From assembly GCF_003732705.1 (NCBI RefSeq), contig NZ_MOBR01000043.1:62001-126000 (forward strand): a stretch of DNA of 64,000 nucleotides. The letters are read 5' to 3'. The notes beneath the pieces were generated by a model, which made no database searches, was not told the origin of the DNA, and saw only the letters and a list, made by a program, of their open reading frames with translations. How positions within the stretch are numbered: position 1 is the stretch's first letter; each line of letters begins with the position of its first letter. This document shows positions 8,541 through 16,538 of the stretch, piece after piece. The DNA is from Pseudomonas frederiksbergensis (GTDB lineage Bacteria > Pseudomonadota > Gammaproteobacteria > Pseudomonadales > Pseudomonadaceae). Both the position numbers and the translations under genes were made by a program.

Positions 8541-9840
8541 GCGGGATGCTGTAGCTCACGATCAACCGGTTCTGATCTTGATTGCGGGAGGCTTCGCTGT
8601 TCGACTTGCCGTTACGCCAGCCAAATCCGACCCCTTTCAGCGCGCCGGATTGCAGGACGTAATCCAGGCTGATATCCCGCTCCCATTCCTTCTGGTTATC
8701 GCCGGAAGTCGTCTTGATATTGTCCCCGCTCAGGTACATGACCGACGCTTTAAGGCCCGGCACACCCAGCGCCGCGAAGTCATAAGCGTACTGACCGAAA
8801 GACGTGCGCTCACCCGCGCGGGTGAAGGTCTGGATCAGGCGGTCGGTATACAGGTAAAGACTGACCCCGCCGGCACCTTTGTCTGGCAGGGTGCCCTGAT
8901 TGAGTTGGGTGAAACCACTGCCGCTCGACACGCTTTGATAGCCGGCGGTAATGGCATGGCCGCCCAGGCTGTAGATCAGCGCGGCACTCCAGGTTTTGTT
9001 GTCGATCTCCCCATCGCCGCCCTGGGTGTAACCACTGATTTTGTAGCCCGAAGTGCCCGAGCTGTTGGCCCCGGACGAGTCGGTCTTGAAGTAGCGCAGG
9101 TCGGTTTTCAGGGATTGACCGTCCGCGATCGCCAGGGTGTGGATCAGGCCGAAAAACTGCTGGGTGTAGTAGTTGTCGAGGTTGGCGTAGTAATACTGCG
9201 CGGTCAGGTCCTTGGTGACTTTCCAGTCGCCCCCGGCGAAGTCGAACGCGTTGCTTTCCCGCGTACCTCCCACGGCCGCCAACCCGGTCTGGTCGCTTGA
9301 ACCCCGGCCTGTGGCATGTTCGATTCGGCCGCCCGTGAGGGTCAAATCCTTGAACTCGCCCGAAGTGATCTGGCCGCCTTCGAAGGTCTGGGGCAGCAGA
9401 CGACCGTCGTTGGACACCAGGATCGGCAACTTGGGCATCAGCGTGCCCAGGCGCAGTTCGGTTTTCGAGACTTTGACCTTGCCGGTCAACCCCAGCCGGC
9501 TCCACTGATCCACAGCACTGTTATCAGTGTCCGAAGGAATCATCGAACCACCCACGTGCCGCCCCTTGCCACTGTCCAGCGTGATCCCCATCAAACCCAG
9601 CGCATCGACACCAAAACCAACCGCGCCGTCGGTGTAGCCCGATTTGTAATCCAGCATGAAACCCTGCGCCCATTCTTCAGTTTTCGAAGGGGTGGCGGTG
9701 CCATCGCGGTTGTCGTTGTTGAAGTAGAAATTGCGCAGGCCCAACGTGGCTTTGCTGTCGCTCAGAAAGTCCGCCTGCGCCTGGGTGCTCAGTGCAATGG
9801 CGCCCAGCGCCAGGGTGACAACGGTGTTTTTGTGGCTCAT
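8533..9840 (-). CDS. OprD family outer-membrane porin
   Basis: A 435-residue porin with a clear signal peptide (hydrophobic core TVVTLALGAIALSTQ, cleavage near AQA-D at about residue 24). The mature N-terminus (FLSDSKATLGLRNFYFNND) and the alternating beta-strand pattern up to the terminal SYSIPLL are typical of the OprD/Opd family, which takes up amino acids (OccD) or carboxylic acids (OccK). ATG 9840 is used; a TTG directly before it is less likely. It is the last gene of the minus-strand locus A, suggesting that it admits the substrate of that pathway through the outer membrane. Its TAG stop is provided by the last REPIN of the array. Confidence 0.92.
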   Translation of the reverse strand: MSHKNTVVTLALGAIALSTQAQADFLSDSKATLGLRNFYFNNDNRDGTATPSKTEEWAQGFMLDYKSGYTDGAVGFGVDALGLMGITLDSGKGRHVGGSMIPSDTDNSAVDQWSRLGLTGKVKVSKTELRLGTLMPKLPILVSNDGRLLPQTFEGGQITSGEFKDLTLTGGRIEHATGRGSSDQTGLAAVGGTRESNAFDFAGGDWKVTKDLTAQYYYANLDNYYTQQFFGLIHTLAIADGQSLKTDLRYFKTDSSGANSSGTSGYKISGYTQGGDGEIDNKTWSAALIYSLGGHAITAGYQSVSSGSGFTQLNQGTLPDKGAGGVSLYLYTDRLIQTFTRAGERTSFGQYAYDFAALGVPGLKASVMYLSGDNIKTTSGDNQKEWERDISLDYVLQSGALKGVGFGWRNGKSNSEASRNQDQNRLIVSYSIPLL

Positions 9841-9883
9841 CAAAATCGCCCCTATTTTTTTTGTAATTCGAATTCAGGAGGGT

Positions 9884-9906
9884 GGCTCCCGCTATCTGCG
9901 GGAGCC
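9884..9906 (-). terminator. Strong stem-loop between the PPC-domain gene and the porin
   Basis: GGCTCCCGC and GCGGGAGCC form a perfect 9-bp stem with a 5-base loop, 12 bases after the stop of the PPC-domain gene. No uridine tract follows on the minus strand, so it may be a processing or transcript-stabilising hairpin rather than a classical terminator. Confidence 0.5.
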
Positions 9907-9917
9907 TGAAACTCGGA

Positions 9918-10490
9918 TCAGATACCCAGCACGTTGGCGCCAATGCACGGATCAATCCCGCGCTCCAGGCGTCGCTGATGGACGATCACGGTGATTTCCA
10001 TGGAGCCCGTGGTCACTTCAAAGTCGAGGATGTGGCCGCCATAAGCCTGGAAAGTCGCGTCTCCGGCGACGCCGTGCATATGGATCGAAGGCTGGTCGTT
10101 CTTCCACGCCACGGAGCCGGTAATACTGGCCATCTCGACATTGCTGAAGACTTTGGCGTCGAAGTCTTTCTTGTCCTTGTTCCAGAAACCGAACTTCACG
10201 TTGCCAAAGCCAATACCGCTGATGGAGGCGCTCGGGATCTTTTCGGCGATGGCCAGTTTGGTCAGCTCCTTGAAGGCGTTGTCGCCCATGCGCAGGACCA
10301 TCAGGTAACCGCTGGGGGTTTTGGTGTAACGCGGTGTGGCTTCAGTTGCACATTGCATGGGCGCTGCCGTCGCGGTGGGTGCGGTTTCGGCAACCGCCAG
10401 TTGAGTCACGCTTGAATTAATCAGTACGGCCGCGGTGACCGCCAACATTAACTTGGACAAGCGCAGTGTCGGGTGAAGTTGAACTTTCAT
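9918..10490 (-). CDS. Exported PPC (DUF296) domain protein
   Basis: A 190-residue protein with a signal peptide at about residues 1-35 (LMLAVTAAVLINSS, likely cleavage near AVA-E). The rest is one PPC domain, the Plants and Prokaryotes Conserved fold: GIGFGNVKFGFWN, then SITGSVAW, then PSIHMHGVAGD with the His-x-His characteristic of the fold, then GGHILDF and a final beta strand. PPC proteins are often annotated as DNA-binding because of plant AT-hook relatives, but an exported copy cannot be a transcription factor. It lies between the semialdehyde dehydrogenase and the porin of locus A and is flanked by hairpins on both sides. Its function is unknown; periplasmic ligand or metal binding is possible. 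Confidence 0.75.
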   Translation of the reverse strand: MKVQLHPTLRLSKLMLAVTAAVLINSSVTQLAVAETAPTATAAPMQCATEATPRYTKTPSGYLMVLRMGDNAFKELTKLAIAEKIPSASISGIGFGNVKFGFWNKDKKDFDAKVFSNVEMASITGSVAWKNDQPSIHMHGVAGDATFQAYGGHILDFEVTTGSMEITVIVHQRRLERGIDPCIGANVLGI

Positions 10491-10550
10491 GGGTCTTCCT
10501 CTGTTGTTGTTTTTATGGCTACAGCGGTTTTTCGGGACGAAAGTGTCCGA

Positions 10551-10570
10551 CGCCTGTTTTTCAACAGGCG
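10551..10570 (-). promoter_or_regulatory. Intergenic stem-loop with GAAA loop upstream of the PPC-domain gene
   Basis: On the minus strand CGCCTGTT-GAAA-AACAGGCG forms a perfect 8-bp hairpin with a GNRA tetraloop, between the dehydrogenase stop (10616) and the PPC-domain start (10490). No U tract follows. It could mark an mRNA processing point in the operon. Confidence 0.45.
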
Positions 10571-10615
10571 CTGGATGTGCTTTTTAGTGGTTAGTTGGAA
10601 CCTGGTCTGAATGCC

Positions 10616-12193
10616 TTACAGCGCATCGCGGCGGCTGACACCGTCAACCAGCCGGGCAATGCCCAACGGGTTGGCGTTTTTAAGTGCGTCCGGCAACAGA
10701 CCGTCGGGGCAACTCTGGTAACACACTGGCCGCAGGAAACGATCGATCGCCAGTGTCCCGACCGATGTGCCGCGCGCATCCGACGTCGCCGGATACGGCC
10801 CGCCATGCACCATGGCATCGCAGACTTCCACGCCGGTGGGATAACCGTTGAACAGCACACGTCCAACTTTCTGTTCGAGCAGGGCCAGCACGTCGGTGAG
10901 GGTGTTGAGTTCCGAGTCCTCGACAATCAGGGTGGCGGTCAACTGGCCGCGCAAGCCGTGCAGGGCCTGGAGCAACTCCGCATGATCGGCGACTTCCACC
11001 ACGATGGTGGTGGGACCGAAAACCTCTTCCTGCAACAACTCATCATCGTTAATCAACAAGCTGACATCGGCTTTGAACAACTGCGGCCGCGCCTGATTGC
11101 CCTGTTGTGCGGCACCGGCCAGGTGCGTGATGCCGGCGTGTGCCTGCAGGTTGTCCAGACCATGGCAATAGCTTTTTAGCGCGCCGGTGTTGAGCATCGT
11201 CTGCGGGTTTTGCTCGCCCATCAGCGCACTGAACCGTTCGAGGAAAGCACTGAACTCCGGCGAACGAATGCCCAGCACCAAACCGGGATTGGTGCAGAAC
11301 TGACCGGCGCCCAACACCACAGAAGCGACCAGTTCGCTGGCGATTTTTTCACCCCGGGCCTTGAGCGCTTCGGGCATCAGCAATACCGGGTTGATGCTGC
11401 TCATCTCGGCGAACACCGGGATCGGCTGAGGCCGCGCCGCCGCCATGTCACACAGGGCACGGCCACCGCGCAACGACCCGGTAAAGCCTACGGCCTGAAT
11501 CGCCGGATGCTTGACCAACGCCTCGCCGACGCTGCCGTAAAGCAGGTTGAACACGCCATCGGGCATGCCGGTTTTACGCGCGGCGCGGGTGATCGCGTCA
11601 GCCACGTAATCGGCGGTTGCCATGTGCCCGCTGTGGGCCTTGAACACGACCGGGCAACCGGCGGCGAGGGCGGACGCGGTGTCGCCTCCGGCGGTGGAAA
11701 AGGCCAGCGGAAAGTTGCTGGCGCCGAACACGGCAACCGGGCCGAGGCCGGTGCGGTACTGGCGCAGGTCCGGGCGCGGCAATGGCTGACGGTCCGGCAA
11801 GGCGCGGTCGATGCGTGCACCGTAGAAATCACCCCGGCGCAGTGCCGTGGCGAACAGCCGCATCTGGCCGCTGGTGCGGGCCCGCTCACCTTGAATGCGC
11901 CCGGCGGGCAGGGCGGTTTCCCGGCAGACCAGGGCGATGAAGGTGTCGTCCAGTGCTTCCAGTTCGGTGGCGATGGCCTCAAGGAAATCGGCGCGTCGGG
12001 CGGCTGAAAGGTTGCGAAAGATCGGGTACGCCGTGGCGGCTGCTTCGGCGGCCGCATTCACTTCCTCCACGGTCGCCTGATGGAACCGATACGGCAGCGC
12101 TTCTCCGGTGCTGGCGTCGTGGCTTTGCACGGTGTTCGAACCGCGTGCCGAACGCGCGCCGGCAATGTAGTTGTGGCCTGAAACTTCAAACAT
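10616..12193 (-). CDS. Aldehyde dehydrogenase (NADP+), 2,5-dioxovalerate (alpha-ketoglutarate semialdehyde) dehydrogenase type
   Basis: A 525-residue aldehyde dehydrogenase of the ketoglutarate-semialdehyde branch, which oxidises 2,5-dioxopentanoate to 2-oxoglutarate in sugar-acid and hydroxyproline pathways. Visible features are the oxyanion Asn in FGASNFPLAFS (N160), the general base E263 in VFAEMSSINP and the nucleophile C300 in GAGQFCTNPG, a motif diagnostic of this branch. Length and ATG start at 12193 fit relatives. In locus A it follows two amidohydrolases, the arrangement expected if a lactone or cyclic intermediate is opened and ends as a semialdehyde. The true aldehyde is not proven, since related enzymes are promiscuous. 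Confidence 0.88.
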   Translation of the reverse strand: MFEVSGHNYIAGARSARGSNTVQSHDASTGEALPYRFHQATVEEVNAAAEAAATAYPIFRNLSAARRADFLEAIATELEALDDTFIALVCRETALPAGRIQGERARTSGQMRLFATALRRGDFYGARIDRALPDRQPLPRPDLRQYRTGLGPVAVFGASNFPLAFSTAGGDTASALAAGCPVVFKAHSGHMATADYVADAITRAARKTGMPDGVFNLLYGSVGEALVKHPAIQAVGFTGSLRGGRALCDMAAARPQPIPVFAEMSSINPVLLMPEALKARGEKIASELVASVVLGAGQFCTNPGLVLGIRSPEFSAFLERFSALMGEQNPQTMLNTGALKSYCHGLDNLQAHAGITHLAGAAQQGNQARPQLFKADVSLLINDDELLQEEVFGPTTIVVEVADHAELLQALHGLRGQLTATLIVEDSELNTLTDVLALLEQKVGRVLFNGYPTGVEVCDAMVHGGPYPATSDARGTSVGTLAIDRFLRPVCYQSCPDGLLPDALKNANPLGIARLVDGVSRRDAL

Positions 12194-12224
12194 GGGAACT
12201 CCTTAGGGGCTGTCCAAAATAGGG

Positions 12225-13169
12225 TCAAGTGAGCCGATAAATGCGTCGGGCGTTATCGTGAAACAGGGCAAGCCGATCGGTGCGGGAGCGATCCCTGACG
12301 ATGGTTTTGAAACCGTCGAGCACTTCGCTGAGGCTGTTCACCACGCCATCGACCGGGTAGTTGCTGGCGAAGGCGCAGCGGCTGACGTCGAAGATCGAAA
12401 TCGCGTCGTTCACCACTACGCGGTTGGCCTCTACGGGCCATGCCTGGCCGGGGATGCAAATGCCGGAAATCTTCAGGGCGACGTTGGGCTCGCGAGCCAG
12501 CAGCGCCAGGTTGTCGCGCCAACCGGCCAAACCTTCGGGCGAGCGATCCGCCGGTAGCGCGGTGTGATTGACCACGATGGTCACATCGGGAAAGTCCCTG
12601 GCCAGCTCCGCCGCTTCAGGCATATGCCACCACGGTGCCTGCAACTCAAAGTGCAGGCCGTTTTCGGCCAATTGGGCATAACCTTCGCGCCAACGGGGAT
12701 CGCGCATGGAGCCCGGCGCCACGAAATCTTCACGCCAGTCTTCACGGGTCGTGACCGTGGGTTTGTGGCGCACGCCGCGTACCAGCGGGTGCTTGCTGTA
12801 CTCACGCAAGAGGCTTGGCGCGTCCTCGCGATCCAGCCAGACCTGCCCGACCATGGCCGCCAGGGTCGGTTCTTGTCGTGCCAGGGACTCGATAAAACCC
12901 ACCTCATCGGCCGGGGTTGCCGGGTCCCATTCACCCTCGATCACCACGGTTTGCACGATGCGATGCTGGCCGGTCAGCCGGCGATAGTCCTGGGGCAAAA
13001 AGCTGCGGCAAATCGATGAGTAATCGCCATATCGAAACGGCCGCAACGGCCGGTCGTTGAGCCACGGGTAGTAGTGGGCCTCGATATCGAAGTAGTGCTG
13101 ATGGGCGTCGACGATGGGCAGGTCTGCGTCGTCGCCGCTGGCCAGAAAACGTGCGCGCCAGTCATCCAT
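12225..13169 (-). CDS. Amidohydrolase family protein (COG3618/lactonase-like), copy 2
   Basis: A 314-residue TIM-barrel metal hydrolase of the amidohydrolase 2 family, which includes fuconolactonase-like and 2-pyrone-4,6-dicarboxylate lactonase-like enzymes. Visible are the metal-site motif IVDAHQHYFDIEAHYYPWL near residue 20, HKPTVTTR, VVNHTALP and CAFASNYPVDG with the catalytic Asp region. It is clearly paralogous to the preceding gene. ATG 13169 overlaps the upstream stop by eight bases, indicating translational coupling. The substrate is unknown; a lactone or cyclic amide is expected from the family. Confidence 0.85.
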   Translation of the reverse strand: MDDWRARFLASGDDADLPIVDAHQHYFDIEAHYYPWLNDRPLRPFRYGDYSSICRSFLPQDYRRLTGQHRIVQTVVIEGEWDPATPADEVGFIESLARQEPTLAAMVGQVWLDREDAPSLLREYSKHPLVRGVRHKPTVTTREDWREDFVAPGSMRDPRWREGYAQLAENGLHFELQAPWWHMPEAAELARDFPDVTIVVNHTALPADRSPEGLAGWRDNLALLAREPNVALKISGICIPGQAWPVEANRVVVNDAISIFDVSRCAFASNYPVDGVVNSLSEVLDGFKTIVRDRSRTDRLALFHDNARRIYRLT

Positions 13170-14121
13170 GCTGTGGCTCCAGGCGATAAAAGCGTTGTGC
13201 ATTGCCGGCGAACACCGCTTCCTGCACCGCGCGACCCAGTGGCGCCAGCATCGCTGCCACGCCATCGGCAATCGTGTCGTAGGACGCGCGCAACCCGGCG
13301 ACCGGAAAATTGCTGGCGAACATGCAGCGCTCAGGGCCGAAAATCTCCAGCGCCGTCAGCACCACCACCCGGTTGTCGTCGTAGTTCCAGGGCGAATCCT
13401 TCAGCCCGAACTCCGACAACTTGATATGCACGTTGGGCTGCAAGGCCAGCGCTTCCAGGCCCTCGCGCCAGCGCGCCATGCCTTGCGGGCTGCGATCCCA
13501 GGCGAAACCGGTGTGGTTCAGGGCGATGCGGATCCGGGGAAACATCGCTGCCACTTCCGCAGCCTCGGCCAGATGCCACGGCGGCACGCGCAAATCCCAC
13601 GACAGGTCGTGCTCAGCCAGACGCGAAAAGCCTTCCAGCCATTTCGGGTCCTGCATGGTGCCCTTGGCTCCGGCCACTGACTCCAGAGGTGAAGCCGACG
13701 TCACTGGTTTCGAGCGAATCCCCCGAACCAACGGCCGGGCAGCCTGGGCCGCAAGAATCTCAGCACTGTCTTCGCGATCAAACCAGGCGTGGGCGACGAT
13801 GGCATTCGGGAAACCATAGCGTGCGTTCACCTGTTCCAGCCAAAGGGTTTCGGCGACTTGCTCATCCCGAGCCCGCTCGGCTTCGACATGCACCGTACCG
13901 ACCAAACGCTGGTTTTGGGTCAGGGCGAGGAAGTGTTCCGGCAGAAAATCGCGGCACAAGCTGTGATAGTCACCGAGGAAAAACCCCTCGTGATACTCGT
14001 CCTGCAACCACGGATAACGACCCTGGCCGAGGTCCCACAAATGGTGGTGAGCATCGACAATCGGCAGGGCCTCCTCGGCAGCAAGGTTCGGCAAGCCATT
14101 GCGTTCGTGCAGGGTGATCAT
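13162..14121 (-). CDS. Amidohydrolase family protein (COG3618/lactonase-like), copy 1
   Basis: A 319-residue amidohydrolase 2 family protein: IVDAHHHLWDLGQGRYPWLQ at about residues 21-40, GIRSKPVTS, IALNHTGFAWDRSPQG and RCMFASNFPVAG are the metal and substrate motifs in the usual order. The whole chain aligns by eye with the next gene, including the YxWL, RDFLP and PVxG blocks, so the pair arose by tandem duplication and divergence. It is preceded by a thioesterase gene with 16 bases between them and is part of the same operon. The two could act on different stereoisomers or successive lactones. Confidence 0.85.
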   Translation of the reverse strand: MITLHERNGLPNLAAEEALPIVDAHHHLWDLGQGRYPWLQDEYHEGFFLGDYHSLCRDFLPEHFLALTQNQRLVGTVHVEAERARDEQVAETLWLEQVNARYGFPNAIVAHAWFDREDSAEILAAQAARPLVRGIRSKPVTSASPLESVAGAKGTMQDPKWLEGFSRLAEHDLSWDLRVPPWHLAEAAEVAAMFPRIRIALNHTGFAWDRSPQGMARWREGLEALALQPNVHIKLSEFGLKDSPWNYDDNRVVVLTALEIFGPERCMFASNFPVAGLRASYDTIADGVAAMLAPLGRAVQEAVFAGNAQRFYRLEPQHG

Positions 14122-14137
14122 GGGTTTGTCCCTTGGC

Positions 14138-14596
14138 TTAGCGCGAGGCGGCGAATTGGGAAGGGTTGAGCACGCCGTCCTCGACTTCGCCGGCGGCGGC
14201 AGCCTCGGCCTTGGCCTGAACCCGACTGCGCAGTTTGGCGACGTTCACCACCACTCGAGTGTGGGCGGCAGTGGCCACCAACTCGACGTCGTCGCGCACT
14301 TCGACGTTGAAGGTCACGCTGCGGCCCTCGATCCGCGTGACCGTGGCGACAATGCTCACCGACATGCCCAGCAGCGTGGCGCCGACGTGGCGAATATCGA
14401 CGGCTGCGCCGACGGTGTTTTCGCCTTCATCCAGGAACGTCAGCAGATAGTCGAGACAGGTCTGTTCGATGTCATCGACCAGGCGCGGCGTGGCGTAGAT
14501 ACGCAAATCCTCGCCCAAAAACGAAATGGTGCGTTCCCGATCAACGATCAGTTTGCGTTCGGTGGCGGTGCCGGCTTCCAGCGTGGAGAAATTCAT
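14138..14596 (-). CDS. FlK-like hotdog thioesterase
   Basis: A 152-residue single hotdog-fold protein. It matches the fluoroacetyl-CoA thioesterase (FlK) family: IYATPRLVDDIEQTC, then GAAVDIRHVGATLLGM. Thr36, Glu44 and His70 have the same spacing (8 and 26 residues) as the FlK catalytic triad Thr42, Glu50, His76. This supports CoA thioester hydrolysis, though probably not of fluoroacetyl-CoA. ATG 14596 follows GAGG at good spacing; earlier in-frame codons lack a ribosome site. It sits between the TRAP permease and the amidohydrolases, in the same operon as a CoA-transferase and a crotonase-family gene, so it may release a free acid or remove a toxic acyl-CoA. Confidence 0.8.
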   Translation of the reverse strand: MNFSTLEAGTATERKLIVDRERTISFLGEDLRIYATPRLVDDIEQTCLDYLLTFLDEGENTVGAAVDIRHVGATLLGMSVSIVATVTRIEGRSVTFNVEVRDDVELVATAAHTRVVVNVAKLRSRVQAKAEAAAAGEVEDGVLNPSQFAASR

Positions 14597-14624
14597 TTGC
14601 AACCTCGGGATATCAAAGGATGGG

Positions 14625-16523
14625 TCAGGCGTTAGGCAGGAAACCAATCGAGATCCATGGCACGGCAATCAGCACGCCCAAGGCCACCACGAGCGCGCCG
14701 AGGTACGGCCAGACCCGACGCATGGCGCCGCTGGGATCGACCTTGGCGATGGCGCACGCGGCGTAGAAGCCCACGCCAAACGGTGGCGCGAACAAACCCA
14801 GGCCCATGGCGAAGATCGCGACCATGGCGTAATGCACATCGTTGATGCCCATGGTCTTGGCAATCGGAAACAGCAACGGCCCGAACAACACGATGGCGGG
14901 GATGCCTTCGAGGAAACTGCCCAGCAGGATGAAGGCTACGGCGGAGATGATCAGGAAGCCCATCGCACCGCCCGGCACCGTCGACATCACCAGCGCCAGT
15001 TGATGGGAGAAACCGGATTGGGTCAGCGCCCAGGCCATGGCGGTTGCGCTGCCGATGATGATCAGAATCGCGCCGGACAACGCCGCGGTGCTGACCAGGA
15101 TCGGGTACAGCCGGCGCCAGTCAAAGCAGCGGTAGAAGAGCAAACCGACGATGAAGGTGTAGGCCACGCCAATCGCGGCGACTTCGGTGGCCGTGGCGAC
15201 GCCTTCGACCACCGCCGTGCGAATCACAAACGGCAACGCCAGCGCCGGCAATGCGACCAGCAGCGAGTGGCCGATTTCCTTGCCCGTGGCGCGTTTGCCG
15301 GTGGAGGCTTCGCCCTTGCGGTTCTTCCACCAGATCACCGCTGCCATGGCGATTGCGCCGACGACCGCCGGCATGAAACCACCCGTGAACAGGGCGGAAA
15401 TCGACACGCCGGTGACCGAACCGATGGTGATCAGCACCAGGCTCGGCGGAATGGTTTCCGACATCGCCCCGGACGCGTTGAGCATCGCCACCAGTTCGTT
15501 TTCATCCTCACCGCGTTTCTTCATTTCCGGAAACAGCGCGGGTGCGATGGCGGCCATGTCGGCTGCCTTGGAACCGGAAATGCCGGAGATCAGGTAGATG
15601 GCGCCGATCAGCACATAAGACAGACCGCCGCGCACATGGCCAATCAGCGAGCACAGAAAACGGATCATCGCCCGGGCCATGTCCATGGCTTCGATCAGCG
15701 CGCCCAAAAACACAAACAACGGAATGGCCAGCAGGATCAGGCTCGCCATGCCTTCGTCCATGCGCCCGACCACCAGGGTCAGGGGCGTGGCGGTCATGGT
15801 CGACAGGTACGCCACCGTGGCCAGGCCGAACGCGACCATGATCGGAACACCGATAACGATCATCGCCATCACACCGATCATGAAGAACACGATCAGGTTC
15901 CAGTTGCCCATCAGCAACAACAGACCTTCACCGACCCACAACAACGCCGCCAGGGAGGCCAGCATCGCCACCGACACCGTGAAGTCGATCAACCGCGCAC
16001 TGGTCAGCAGACGGGCGACACAGGTCATCAGCATCAGGCTCAGGCCGACTGCGATGGCGGACACGCGGAAGGCGTTGGGGATTTCCAGGGCGGCGGTGGT
16101 GATGATCCATTCGTCGCTGACGTACTCCCAGGCCGGCGTGAACAGCAGCCCGATAAACGTGATGACAATCACCGCGCCCAGGGTATCGACGAAGGCGCGT
16201 TTCTCAAGCGGCAGGCGCCCGATAAACGAGGTCAGGCGCATGTGTTCGCCGCGCCGCATCGCCACCACCGAGCCGAGCATCGCCAGCCACAGAAACAGCA
16301 GCGAGGCCAGTTCATCGCCCCAGACGATCGGCTGATTGAGCACGTAGCGGGAGAACACATTGCAAAACAGCAGGGTGACTTCGACCACCACCAGCAACGC
16401 CGCGCTGCCTTCGGTCAACCAGCGCAGGCCGGTATCGAGGGCGCGACCGAGGCGAAAAGTGGTTTGCCGTGGGCTGAGTCCGTCAGCAGGAGAAACGTCC
16501 GTCATTGGTAGTTCGTTTTTCAT
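14625..16523 (-). CDS. TRAP transporter fused small and large permease (DctQ-DctM)
   Basis: A 632-residue fusion. Residues about 30-190 are the four-helix DctQ part, with its signature IVWGDELASLLFLWLAMLGS and RRGEHMRLTSF. From about 205 onward is the 12-helix DctM part, with GVPIMVAFGLA, GISGSKAADMAAIAPALFPEM and SGAMSETIPPSLVLITIG. TRAP permeases use an ion gradient and a periplasmic receptor to import carboxylates. Fused QM forms are common. The receptor gene ends 15 bases upstream. It is the inner-membrane step of uptake for locus A. Confidence 0.93.
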   Translation of the reverse strand: MKNELPMTDVSPADGLSPRQTTFRLGRALDTGLRWLTEGSAALLVVVEVTLLFCNVFSRYVLNQPIVWGDELASLLFLWLAMLGSVVAMRRGEHMRLTSFIGRLPLEKRAFVDTLGAVIVITFIGLLFTPAWEYVSDEWIITTAALEIPNAFRVSAIAVGLSLMLMTCVARLLTSARLIDFTVSVAMLASLAALLWVGEGLLLLMGNWNLIVFFMIGVMAMIVIGVPIMVAFGLATVAYLSTMTATPLTLVVGRMDEGMASLILLAIPLFVFLGALIEAMDMARAMIRFLCSLIGHVRGGLSYVLIGAIYLISGISGSKAADMAAIAPALFPEMKKRGEDENELVAMLNASGAMSETIPPSLVLITIGSVTGVSISALFTGGFMPAVVGAIAMAAVIWWKNRKGEASTGKRATGKEIGHSLLVALPALALPFVIRTAVVEGVATATEVAAIGVAYTFIVGLLFYRCFDWRRLYPILVSTAALSGAILIIIGSATAMAWALTQSGFSHQLALVMSTVPGGAMGFLIISAVAFILLGSFLEGIPAIVLFGPLLFPIAKTMGINDVHYAMVAIFAMGLGLFAPPFGVGFYAACAIAKVDPSGAMRRVWPYLGALVVALGVLIAVPWISIGFLPNA

Positions 16524-16538
16524 GACCTTGGCTCCGGC

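Noticed and set aside
14526..16511. A 661-codon open frame antisense to the TRAP permease gene
   Set aside because: Composed of His/Gln/Arg/Gly-rich sequence typical of antisense translation of membrane protein genes; the minus strand carries clear DctQM motifs.
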